Positions 37,901 through 42,634 of a DNA stretch of 42,634 bases are shown here, one piece after another (the first letter of the stretch is position 1; every line of letters begins with the position of its first letter). Source of the stretch: Bacteroidales bacterium. GTDB taxonomy: Bacteria; Bacteroidota; Bacteroidia; Bacteroidales; JAADJA01. The translations under genes and the position numbers were made by a program. The notes under the pieces are model-generated. The model had not been told where the DNA came from, made no database searches, and saw nothing but the letters and a program-made list of their open reading frames with translations. Location: contig JALSSR010000124.1 in assembly GCA_026984135.1 (NCBI GenBank), positions 1 through 42,634 of the forward strand, given 5' to 3'.

Positions 37901-38004
37901 ACCGGGTCCATAAAATTACTATGCGATTGGTAACAATTTGTAAAGCTGCTTATAATCAGTAAAATGGTTATAAAACCGAGGATAAAAAGAAGTTTTGTTT
38001 TCAT
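31912..38004 (-). CDS. Giant alpha-2-macroglobulin family protein, apparently lacking the thioester
   Basis: A 2,030-residue periplasmic/surface protein of the bacterial alpha-2-macroglobulin family (protease trap-like). The N-terminus is a signal sequence, followed by Cys24, but FTNC is a poor lipobox, so lipidation is uncertain. After about 550 residues of helical N-terminal region come macroglobulin domains (DRSIYRPGQTIYFKGIV near 620; repeated ENGNFEIEF-like strands). Then the A2M core (ETAFFYPTLKTNDKGEVIIGFEVPESLTKWKFMGLAHT) and the helical TED-like domain (SPNGGWPWFEGM). Where many relatives have a Cys-x-Glu-Gln thioester before FxRYYAN, this one reads ESADDIFARYYAN, with Ser1483 and no Cys or Gln. 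No frame break was seen. It stands alone on its strand; no penicillin-binding-protein 1C gene is adjacent. Confidence 0.88.
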   Translation of the reverse strand: MKTKLLFILGFITILLIISSFTNCYQSHSNFMDPVPQYKNYDSDWKKVESYEKQGLPKSALKVVEEIYEKAKDDGNSPQFIKATIYKIKLKSEFGEDFMEEAIADIQKQINEASTPEKQILYSVEAELLWRYYKSNRRKFLDRTTTDNFENNDLKTWNLKHLLNAIGKSYLSSLEEPEMLKKTNILEFEAILDTAKNSTQYRPTLYDFLAHRAIDFFSNDESSIVQPAYRFEINNKDYFAGAESFIKIAPVTKDSLSLKYYALTLYRDLIAFHLKDKEPAPLVDVDLQRLKFVRQNSVLENKDDLYLSALERVEKHYSDYPVSTDATYLLAQLHNELGGKYNPLNSDKYKWEIKTAYEKCNDAILKFPGSNGAKNCRILKERIEKKSLEITTGNVNIPDKPFLALVEYKNIDKLFFRIVKADFTEFEKISQKSGSNRKIIQHFTNKNPLKSWTTGITDDGDFQHHSTEVKIPALSQGYYVLLVSADDMFNPDVAPVNYGTFWMSKISYIAQKTKKGSYKFYILNRETGKPMKSVKAQRLYRKYNYDTREYTYTQGEIFTSDENGFIKMPEKKQGTRTNSFSIEFTSKNDKWITDRNFYETYYADRPEKTETKIRFFTDRSIYRPGQTIYFKGIVLEKQGDKYDIKPGYTTTVIFRDVNYQKISESKLTTNEYGSFQGTFTVPTGVLNGYMTIKNESGTVNISVEEYKRPTFEVGFNPVKGSYKLDETVRISGNAKAYAGNNIDNAKVKYRVVRKTSFPFWRYDFFGWIPMPQGSEMEIVNGTIKTDENGNFEIEFTAVPDLSVPETQKPVFNYEITAEVTDINGETQSSKTNVSVGQTALLVDIDISDAIEKNDFTKFNLKTTNLNGQPEPAAGKVIISKLKEPERLLVQREWKEPDIHVISKDDFVKEFPYNVYKDENRPDKFTIESETASIDFNTKNESVYDLSGVASWPAGRYVADITTKDAFGQKVELKKYFTLYSLNDKQSPINEIDWFQPVKTKCEPGEKASFVIGTKDKNVTLIYEVVQKDNILHKEKINLNNEQRFIEYPVTEDNRGGFTINIIFVKHNRSFRHSLNIDVPFTNKELVFDFETFRNKLVPGQKEEWRIKISGKNGDQAVAELLASMYDESLDAFKSHNWQFNLYGKTYGTVNWQANGAFPVTTLRVSTPSFQPETPVIQQYDKLNWFGFNYYGPVLFARESYDVMAVPGRQADVGENIKAKGEPEQTVSENIEQTGEEKPKEAEKEKPGFQLRRDFRETAFFYPTLKTNDKGEVIIGFEVPESLTKWKFMGLAHTKDLKYGQFEKEIVTQKELMVIPNAPRFFRQGDKMTFTAKVVNLSRKELTGKAQLQFFDTRTMKEVTSSFQTEAVKDNFSVAKGNSATVSWNITIPDDVDVVSYRIKAQAGNFTDGEEKALPVLTNRVLVTESLPLPVKGNETKNFNFKKLLKSGKNKSLKNFKYTLEFSSNPVWYAVQALPYMIETERESADDIFARYYANSIASHLVNSNPRIKQVFDTWKNYSPDALLSNLEKNEELKSVILRETPWVLEAENETERKQRIALLFDINRMSGELESSLVLLRQKQSPNGGWPWFEGMRESRNITQNIVTGFGHLQQLGILKVWDNPDLRQMISKAINFLDRELKKDYDNLKKHNPDGIKGQHIGSLQIQYLYARSFFIKEMKIPGGTTEAFSFYRDQAKEYWLNQNLYLQGMTALFANRLGMKSLPTQIMASIKEHALYSDEMGMYWSDNKTGYFWYQAPVETQALLIEAFDEIMHDKKAVEQMKIWLLKQKQTQDWKTSKATAEAVYALILQGSDLLANSKLAIIKIGNKTINPLKLENTKVEAGTGYFKTSWSGNEIKPEMGEISVTNENENIAWGAVYWQYFEDLDKVTPHETPLKLDKKLFVEHNTDAGPVIEPVTENMALKRGDKIKVRIELRVDRDMDYVHMKDLRSASFEPVNSLSGYRYQDGLGYYQSFKDASVNFFFEHLRKGTYVFEYPLIVSQKGDFSNGITIIQCMYAPEFTSHSEGVRVKVE

Positions 38005-38048
38005 TATTTTCGTTTTTTAAATACATTGGAAATATAAAATTAAAATGT

Positions 38049-38056
38049 CAAAATTA
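38049..38056 (-). promoter_or_regulatory. -7 box for the alpha-2-macroglobulin gene (minus strand)
   Basis: CAAAATTA on the plus strand reads TAATTTTG on the minus strand, 44 bases upstream of the start at 38004. No -33 partner was found. Confidence 0.3.
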
Positions 38057-38193
38057 ACATTTATATTATTCGTTTTTATAATAAAATATTGTGCCAAAAA
38101 TTGAAATCGCTGTTTTTGGAATAAAGAGTCTAAGATTGGTAGAACAAAACTTCCTTAATTTGTTTTCCAATTTATGTTTTTATTAAGATTTGA

Positions 38194-38224
38194 TTTGTAG
38201 TTTTATAATAATCTATTATATTTG
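38194..38224 (+). promoter_or_regulatory. Bacteroidota-type promoter for the small-gene/ART-like pair
   Basis: TTTG at 38194-38197 and TATATTTG at 38217-38224 are 19 bases apart. The ATG at 38262 follows after 37 bases. Confidence 0.6.
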
Positions 38225-38261
38225 CAGTTCTATTTATGTCATTTCAATTAAAAATGAAATT

Positions 38262-38423
38262 ATGAATTCAAGAGAACATAACAAGTATTTGAAGGAATTT
38301 AAGGCATATACCAGAGATGTGATATCATCAAAAGAAAGTGCTCAGGAGTTTTTAATTCGCTCAGGTATTAATACTAAAACAGGAAAACTTTCCAAACGCT
38401 ACACAGAACCCAAATCCAAGTAA
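38262..38423 (+). CDS. Small hypothetical protein, partner of the ART-like gene
   Basis: 53 residues, not assigned to a named family. Basic, probably helical, with the stretch SAQEFLIRSGINTKTGKLSKRY. An ATG at 38254 runs into a stop after two codons and a TTG at 38190 lies in the promoter, so the ATG at 38262 is the start. It sits 6 bases upstream of the 207-residue gene, under the same promoter, in the position of an antitoxin or small regulator. Its own function is unknown; the toxin-antitoxin idea is inference from gene order and size. Confidence 0.65.
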   Translation: MNSREHNKYLKEFKAYTRDVISSKESAQEFLIRSGINTKTGKLSKRYTEPKSK

Positions 38424-38429
38424 AAGTAA

Positions 38430-39053
38430 ATGTACTCAAAAAGAACCGGATTGGTTTTAGGATTCCATGGGTGTGACATAAATGTGCGAGACAGAGTTGT
38501 ATGTAAAAAAGGAATTTTGCTGAAACCAAGCAATAACGAATATGATTGGCTTGGAGGTGGAGTTTATTTCTGGGAAAATAACTACCGAAGAGCTCTTGAC
38601 TTTGCAATATTTCTAAAAGAGAATCCTCCTCATAACAAAAAGCAAAAAATTGAAGAACCGGCTGTTATCGGAGCTATTATTGACTTGGGCTACTGCCTTG
38701 ATTTACTGGATTCAGAATATCTTAAGTTAGTTAGAGAGGCTTATATAATGCTAAAAAAAACTAAAGAAGATTATAATTTGAATATCCCTCAAAATGTGCC
38801 GTTAGTAGAAAATGGCGATTTGATAAAAAGATATCTTGATTGTGCCGTTATCGAGTCTATCCATCAGTTTAATATTGACAAATCTAAACCTGAATTCGAT
38901 ACCGTAAGAAGCGTTTTTTTTGAGGGTGATGAACTATATGAAAACGCAGGATTTAAGGAAAAAAACCACATTCAAATTGCAGTACGTAATCCGAATTGTA
39001 TTAAAGGTTATTTCATTCCGAGAGAATTAGATATGAAATTTAAAAAGCCTTAA
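38430..39053 (+). CDS. Possible ADP-ribosyltransferase-fold protein (H-Y-Q/E type)
   Basis: Not a firmly named family. The pattern resembles diphtheria-toxin/PARP-like ADP-ribosyltransferases. GFHGCD near the N-terminus has His13 at the NAD-ribose position. SNNEYDWLGGGVYFWENNYRRALDFA has Tyr46 in the GxGxYF context, stacking on nicotinamide. HIQIAVRNP near the C-terminus has Gln182 where the third catalytic residue would be. Glu49 and Glu177 are other acidic candidates. No signal peptide or membrane segment, so it acts in the cell. 207 residues. It follows the 53-residue gene by 6 bases, and the pair stands between unrelated genes, as toxin-antitoxin or defence cassettes do. The fold call is motif-based by eye; a structure prediction would decide it. 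Confidence 0.5.
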   Translation: MYSKRTGLVLGFHGCDINVRDRVVCKKGILLKPSNNEYDWLGGGVYFWENNYRRALDFAIFLKENPPHNKKQKIEEPAVIGAIIDLGYCLDLLDSEYLKLVREAYIMLKKTKEDYNLNIPQNVPLVENGDLIKRYLDCAVIESIHQFNIDKSKPEFDTVRSVFFEGDELYENAGFKEKNHIQIAVRNPNCIKGYFIPRELDMKFKKP

Positions 39054-39193
39054 GAAAAATTATCCTTGATTATAATTTTTGTTGTTACAACCAAACGATT
39101 CAATCTTTTGTCTCTATATACAAATAGCCTGTAAGGTTTATATACATAATCATAATAGATTTTAATAATAAATTAATACTAAAAACAAATCAA

Positions 39194-41191
39194 ATGAACA
39201 AACTACTTTTATCCTTTATCTTCTTGACATTTATATCCTCTTTTGTTTCAGCCCAGGATTTCACAAAAATTAAAGGCTCCGAAGCCTGTGCCTTACGCAA
39301 AGAGGCAATGGTCATCAACGACAATACCGTTAAAGGGCCGAACACACCGAAACACAAATTCGATGTTCTGAATTATACTCTGACCCTTGATCTTACAAAC
39401 AATTACTCAACTCCATATCCCAAATCATTTGAGGCGGTGAATATTATCAAATTCAGGGTTGATACGGCTTTGAATTCAATTCAACTCAATGCCGTTAATT
39501 CCTCTCTTGAAATCGAATCCGTTTCGATGGCGGGAACTTCGTTTACGCACAATTCAAATATTTTGGAAATAACTCTTGATAATACATACAATCCCGGTGA
39601 TGTTGTTGAGGTAAAAATAAACTATAACCATAAAAATATAAACGATTACGCTTTTAATGTCGGCGGGGGATTTGTTTTTACGGATTGTGAACCCGAGGGT
39701 GCACGAAAATGGTTTCCCTGTTGGGACAAGCCTTCCGACAAGGCCACTTTGGATTTGACAGCAACGGTTCCTTCGGATGTATTGCTCGGCTCCAACGGCA
39801 GACTGGAAGATTCTACAACTTCAGGGAACACAACGGTTTTTCATTGGATAAGTCGCGATCCCATTCCCACATATTTAATGGTGATAACTTCAAGCAATAA
39901 TTACAATGTGGATGTTATTAACTGGACTTACAATAATGACGGTAAGGATACTACAATGCCCGTAAGATTTTACTATCAGAACGGGGAAAATCCTTCATCA
40001 ATGGAGACGAAAGTACCACAGATGCTTACAGAATATTCGAATCTATTTGGTATTCATCCCTTTGAAAAAGACGGGTATGCAACCGCCAATAATCTTTTTG
40101 CCTGGGGAGGTATGGAAAACCAAACACTGACAACACTTTGCTCCGGTTGCTGGTCCGAAGGGCTTATATCACATGAGCTTGCCCATCAATGGTTCGGTGA
40201 TATGATAAGTCCGGGAACCTGGGCGGAAATTTGGCTGAACGAAGGTTTTGCCACCTATACGGAAGCTCTTTGGATTGAACATAAAAGCGGATATAATGCC
40301 TATCACAGTGATATTGTTTCAAATGCCAACGGTTATAAAAACAATAATCCGGGCTGGGCAATCTCCAATCCCGACTGGGCTGTGAATACACCTCCCACAA
40401 GTGTTATGTTCAATTATGCCATTACTTACCAAAAAAGCTCCTGTGTTCTGCATTTGCTGCGTTATACACTTGGTGACGATGTTTTTTTTGATGCAATAAA
40501 ACAGTATGCAACCGATACGGCCAATTTCAGGTATAAAACCACAACAACCACCGATTTTAATGCTAAAGTCAGTGAAGTTGCAGGGCAAAATCTCGACTGG
40601 TTTTTTAACGAATGGATTTATGAACCCAACCATCCGGTTTATCAAAACACATATAGTATAGACAGTGACGGAAACGGGACCTGGTTTGTATATTTTCAGG
40701 CTACGCAAGTGCAAACAAATGCACCTTTCTTTACAATGCCAATCGAAATTTACGTGAAGTTTGCAGACTTTTCGGATACCACAATCAGGGTTTTTAATGA
40801 TGAAAACAATCAGGTTTTCTCTTTTCAGTTTGACAAACAACCCGGTATAGTACAATTCGACAAAAACAATGAAATCGTTTTGAAAGAGGCATCGCTTATA
40901 ACGGGAGTCATTGAAAACCAAAGAGTATCAAAAGGTTTCAAGCTATATCAGAACAGACCGAATCCTTTCGGTTCGGAAACCGTTATTGATTATTCGGTTG
41001 ATATGGGAACGGACATAAAAATAAAGGTATATGATGTAAAAGGAAACCTTGTAAAAACATTGGTAAACGGATACAAAGCACCTGGGAAATACACTGTTTC
41101 CTTTTCACGAAACGGCTTAACTCCAGGAATATATTACTATCGCATTGAATCGGATAACTATTCCGAATCAAAAAAAATGTTAGTAAAATAA
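39194..41191 (+). CDS. Secreted M1-family zinc aminopeptidase with T9SS type A sorting domain
   Basis: Exported metallopeptidase that trims N-terminal residues from peptides outside the cell. Signal peptide ends near VSAQD. The M1 beta-sandwich domain (KHKFDVLNYTLTLDL ... GGGFVFTDCEPEGARKWFPCWD) leads to the exopeptidase motif GGMEN and the zinc site HELAH (His327, Glu328, His331) with the third ligand Glu350 in NEGFATY, spaced as in the family. The last 75 residues are a T9SS C-terminal domain (YQNRPNPFGSETVIDYSV ... IKVYDVKGNLVKTL ... GIYYYRIESDNYSESKKMLVK). 665 residues; the C-terminal ERAP-like helical domain of large M1 enzymes is absent. No clear -7 box in the 140 bases before it. Confidence 0.92.
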   Translation: MNKLLLSFIFLTFISSFVSAQDFTKIKGSEACALRKEAMVINDNTVKGPNTPKHKFDVLNYTLTLDLTNNYSTPYPKSFEAVNIIKFRVDTALNSIQLNAVNSSLEIESVSMAGTSFTHNSNILEITLDNTYNPGDVVEVKINYNHKNINDYAFNVGGGFVFTDCEPEGARKWFPCWDKPSDKATLDLTATVPSDVLLGSNGRLEDSTTSGNTTVFHWISRDPIPTYLMVITSSNNYNVDVINWTYNNDGKDTTMPVRFYYQNGENPSSMETKVPQMLTEYSNLFGIHPFEKDGYATANNLFAWGGMENQTLTTLCSGCWSEGLISHELAHQWFGDMISPGTWAEIWLNEGFATYTEALWIEHKSGYNAYHSDIVSNANGYKNNNPGWAISNPDWAVNTPPTSVMFNYAITYQKSSCVLHLLRYTLGDDVFFDAIKQYATDTANFRYKTTTTTDFNAKVSEVAGQNLDWFFNEWIYEPNHPVYQNTYSIDSDGNGTWFVYFQATQVQTNAPFFTMPIEIYVKFADFSDTTIRVFNDENNQVFSFQFDKQPGIVQFDKNNEIVLKEASLITGVIENQRVSKGFKLYQNRPNPFGSETVIDYSVDMGTDIKIKVYDVKGNLVKTLVNGYKAPGKYTVSFSRNGLTPGIYYYRIESDNYSESKKMLVK

Positions 41192-41197
41192 TTTTTA

Positions 41198-41244
41198 TTA
41201 CTTTTGTAAAAACAGTTTAAAGCTATGACGACAATAACAATAAA
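41198..41244 (+). repeat. 47-base direct repeat, copy 1 (promoter plus antitoxin start)
   Basis: Identical to 41676-41722. It contains the -7 box TACTTTTG (41199-41206) and the first codons of the antitoxin, marking the left end of a 478-base tandem duplication. Confidence 0.9.
41199..41206 (+). promoter_or_regulatory. -7 box of toxin-antitoxin module 1
   Basis: TACTTTTG, 18 bases before the ATG at 41225, and duplicated exactly in front of module 2. No -33 element was seen. Confidence 0.5.
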
Positions 41245-41425
41245 TGAAAATGTAAATTTTGAAAAAACGGAATTTGAAGATTTACAAGATTTATTCAATT
41301 ATTTAATCGAAAAAGAGCCTTTCAATGTTTTGTTGCCTTTAGATGAAAATGATGTTACACCGGAAAGAGAGGAACGCTTTCAAAGAGCAATAAATACTCC
41401 AAAATCGGAATTGTTAAACATCTGA
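41225..41425 (+). CDS. Antitoxin of a RelE-type toxin-antitoxin module, copy 1
   Basis: 66 residues, acidic overall, starting MTTITINENVNF and continuing with a helix (FEDLQDLFNYLIEKE). This is the size and order of type II antitoxins that precede RelE-like toxins. It should bind and neutralise the toxin at 41429 and may repress its own promoter. The two genes are 3 bases apart. The N-terminal eight residues are the same as in copy 2 apart from later drift, because the two modules arose by duplication. The named antitoxin family is not certain. Confidence 0.75.
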   Translation: MTTITINENVNFEKTEFEDLQDLFNYLIEKEPFNVLLPLDENDVTPEREERFQRAINTPKSELLNI

Positions 41426-41428
41426 TAT

Positions 41429-41668
41429 ATGGAAGTTTATGAACTTGATGATTCGATTCTAAATTATCTTGAGAAAAGAAATCTGGTTTCCAAATACAAA
41501 AAGGCTAAGGAATTGCTAAAGAAGAATTATTTATCCTCGGTGTATTTTAGAAAAAGGAAACCGAAATCTTCCGGAAAATATTATTTTAGAATTACAAAAA
41601 AGTATCGTGCAATTGGTGTTTTTGACGGAAAAGATTTTATCGTTACCGAAATATCGGACCACCAATAA
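41429..41668 (+). CDS. RelE/ParE-type toxin, copy 1
   Basis: 79 residues of the RelE/ParE fold. The C-terminal part YYFRITKKYRAIGVFDGKDFIVTEISDHQ has the family layout: basic YFRI-x-KKYRA strand, short loop, then a terminal strand with an ISDH ending. RelE toxins cleave mRNA in the ribosome A site; ParE toxins poison gyrase. The basic residues Lys and Arg of KKYR fit the mRNA-cleaving type, but the exact target is not proven. It follows its antitoxin by 3 bases. Full length, unlike copy 2. Confidence 0.8.
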   Translation: MEVYELDDSILNYLEKRNLVSKYKKAKELLKKNYLSSVYFRKRKPKSSGKYYFRITKKYRAIGVFDGKDFIVTEISDHQ

Positions 41669-41674
41669 TTTTTT
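41642..41674 (+). repeat. 33-base direct repeat, copy 1 (toxin 3' end)
   Basis: Matches 42119-42151 with a single mismatch. It encodes the toxin C-terminus (VTEISDH) plus the flank after it, marking the right end of the duplicated unit. Confidence 0.9.
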
Positions 41675-41675
41675 G

Positions 41676-41722
41676 TTACTTTTGTAAAAACAGTTTAAAG
41701 CTATGACGACAATAACAATAAA
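41676..41722 (+). repeat. 47-base direct repeat, copy 2
   Basis: Identical to 41198-41244, with the -7 box TACTTTTG at 41677-41684 and the start of antitoxin 2. Confidence 0.9.
41677..41684 (+). promoter_or_regulatory. -7 box of toxin-antitoxin module 2
   Basis: TACTTTTG, 18 bases before the ATG at 41703, the same context as in module 1. Confidence 0.5.
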
Positions 41723-41906
41723 AGAAAACGACAGACTGCTTAAAACAGAGTTTGGAACTACTCGTGAGCTTTTTATTTATTTAAGGAAAAAGTTTTCACC
41801 CGTATCAATATTTTTAGTTGATGAGGATAAAATACCCGAATCTGTTCTTGAGTCCGTTCAAAAGGCTGTTGATGAGGGTGAAGATGACTTAATTAACTTG
41901 GAATAA
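41703..41906 (+). CDS. Antitoxin of a RelE-type module, copy 2
   Basis: 67 residues, starting MTTITIKENDRL like copy 1 and then diverging (TRELFIYLRKKFSPVSIFLVDEDKIP). The acidic C-terminus ends DEGEDDLINLE, close to the toxin-binding tail of such antitoxins. It overlaps the start of its toxin by one base (TAATG), tighter than the 3-base gap in copy 1. The divergence in the middle but identity at the start indicates an old duplication whose promoter end is conserved or has been homogenised. Confidence 0.75.
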   Translation: MTTITIKENDRLLKTEFGTTRELFIYLRKKFSPVSIFLVDEDKIPESVLESVQKAVDEGEDDLINLE

Positions 41907-42112
41907 TGACTGTTCGGGAAAAACCAAAGGTTGTTGATTATTTAAAATCAAGACAGCTTATTAAACCTTATTTAAAAGCTAAAAAGTTTATTGAGCAGGG
42001 ATTATATGAATTAGTTGATTTGCGAAAACGGGAACCGAAAAGTTTAAACATTTTCTATTTTCGTATTACAAAAAAATACAGGGCATTTGGTTATATTAAT
42101 GAAAAGCATTAA
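41906..42112 (+). pseudogene. RelE/ParE-type toxin, copy 2, shortened by a premature stop
   Basis: 68 residues, paralogous to the toxin at 41429: IFYFRITKKYRAFGYINEKH aligns with YYFRITKKYRAIGVFDGKD. The reading frame meets TAA at 42110-42112. The next nine codons (LIVTEISDH) then match the end of copy 1, closing with a second stop at 42140-42142. So one nonsense codon has removed the last beta strand. RelE-family catalytic or core residues often lie in that strand, so the toxin is probably weak or inactive; readthrough would restore it. The antitoxin in front is intact. Confidence 0.75.
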
Positions 42113-42118
42113 TTAATA

Positions 42119-42151
42119 GTTACCGAAATATCGGACCACTAATAATTTTTT
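42119..42151 (+). repeat. 33-base direct repeat, copy 2 (former toxin 3' end)
   Basis: Matches 41642-41674 with one mismatch. It lies beyond the premature stop of toxin 2 and ends at the first base of the DUF3108 stop codon, showing where the duplication stops. Confidence 0.9.
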
Positions 42152-42634
42152 CACTCATTTTTCTCAATCAGTGAGTTTACAGGATTTTTTAAACCTTCAT
42201 ACTCAATGAGTTCAGCCTTGAGATTTCCGACAATAACTTTTGATTTTGCAAGTATGGGCAGATGATTTTTATCATCAGATATCCACAAGGTCATAGGATA
42301 TTTATCGGAGAAAACCTCGCCGGAGACAAGTCCGGGTCGAAACCGCAGGCAACGGAATGAACCGAGGTCAACCTCAATTGTGTCCCTGCCTTCAAAAACT
42401 ATGGACGAAACATACACCGAGTCGTCAAGAAAGAAACTTATCGGGATGATATCTCCTGTTTTTAGTGTGTCGCCGTTAAGTGTACGGGCATAATAGATTG
42501 CCGACAGAAAGTCCTGAGTATAGGGTGGAATGGCCATTGTTACGGAACGCGTTGTAACGGTATGGTTAACCTGATCGAATGTGTACTCGTCATCTTTTTT
42601 GTATCCTCCTTCGCGTGTGCGGCGAACAAAATAG
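42151..42634 (-). CDS. DUF3108-family protein, 3' part (5' end outside the window)
   Basis: The frame is open to the right edge: reading back from 42633 gives YFVRRTREGGYKKDDEYTFD and continues into TMAIPPYTQDFLSAIYYART. The ATG at 42537 is therefore internal. The visible 161 residues have the DUF3108 pattern: DFLSAIYYARTL, a set of beta strands (DTIEVDLGSFRCLRFRP), and TLWISDDKNHLPILAKSKVIVGNLKAELIEYEGL near the end. Members are usually exported, beta-rich, and of unknown function; the signal peptide would lie beyond the window. Confidence 0.8.
   Translation of the reverse strand, partial: YFVRRTREGGYKKDDEYTFDQVNHTVTTRSVTMAIPPYTQDFLSAIYYARTLNGDTLKTGDIIPISFFLDDSVYVSSIVFEGRDTIEVDLGSFRCLRFRPGLVSGEVFSDKYPMTLWISDDKNHLPILAKSKVIVGNLKAELIEYEGLKNPVNSLIEKNE

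Noticed and set aside
40319-40921. 200-codon minus-strand frame over the M1 peptidase gene
   Set aside because: Shadow of the conserved peptidase reading frame; no motif and no promoter.

Overview
The window looks like chromosomal DNA from a member of the Bacteroidota, probably a free-living or sediment type close to Bacteroidales/Marinilabiliales. Three things point there. Many genes are preceded by the Bacteroidota -7 box TAnnTTTG (often TACTTTTG or TATATTTG). Two exported proteins carry type IX secretion (T9SS) C-terminal sorting domains. Several families are typical of the phylum: a 2,030-residue alpha-2-macroglobulin, an AAA-ATPase-like/PD-(D/E)XK protein, and a BY-kinase with a tyrosine-rich tail. 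The DNA is AT-rich. No rRNA, tRNA or CRISPR array was recognised.

Layout. (1) 184-6872, all +: nucleotide-sugar genes for surface polysaccharide. They comprise a WbpB/WbpD/WbpE-like dehydrogenase-acetyltransferase-aminotransferase set, a TviB/WbpO-like UDP-HexNAc 6-dehydrogenase, galE and rfbB. (2) 6952-8020: a small insertion-like patch with a solitary MNT nucleotidyltransferase and a RAYT-type (REP-associated) transposase, followed by a pair of inverted REP-like hairpins. (3) 8036-16382: leucine/isovalerate catabolism (methylcrotonyl-CoA carboxylase alpha; later the beta subunit plus a LiuC-like hydratase). The two parts are separated by pgk, an outer-membrane beta-barrel candidate, an MBL-fold hydrolase and a potassium-channel-like protein. 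(4) 16384-20701: fabD, then a Wza-like export lipoprotein and a Wzc-like tyrosine kinase. (5) 20703-24195: an SRAP DNA-repair protein, then two exported proteins, one T9SS cargo and one with a trimeric-autotransporter-head-like repeat. (6) 24291-28570, all -: an MMPL/RND exporter, rfbA and a polyprenyl diphosphate synthase. (7) 28736-38004: the AAA/PD-(D/E)XK protein, a PPi-type phosphofructokinase and the giant alpha-2-macroglobulin. (8) 38262-42634: a possible ADP-ribosyltransferase with a small upstream partner, a T9SS M1 peptidase, two tandem RelE-type toxin-antitoxin modules (the second toxin cut by a stop codon), and the 3' part of a DUF3108 gene that runs off the right edge.

How the genes fit together. 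Regions 1, 4 and 6 supply sugar nucleotides (UDP-aminouronate, UDP-Gal, dTDP-4-keto-6-deoxyglucose) and the outer-membrane/inner-membrane export pair for a capsule or exopolysaccharide. No glycosyltransferases, flippase or polymerase lie in this window. Regions 3 and 7 supply central and branched-chain amino acid metabolism. The accessory content worth a second look is the 38262-39053 gene pair, the RAYT/REP unit, the duplicated RelE modules, the apparently lost thioester in the alpha-2-macroglobulin, and the Tyr-Gly repeat of the BY-kinase.
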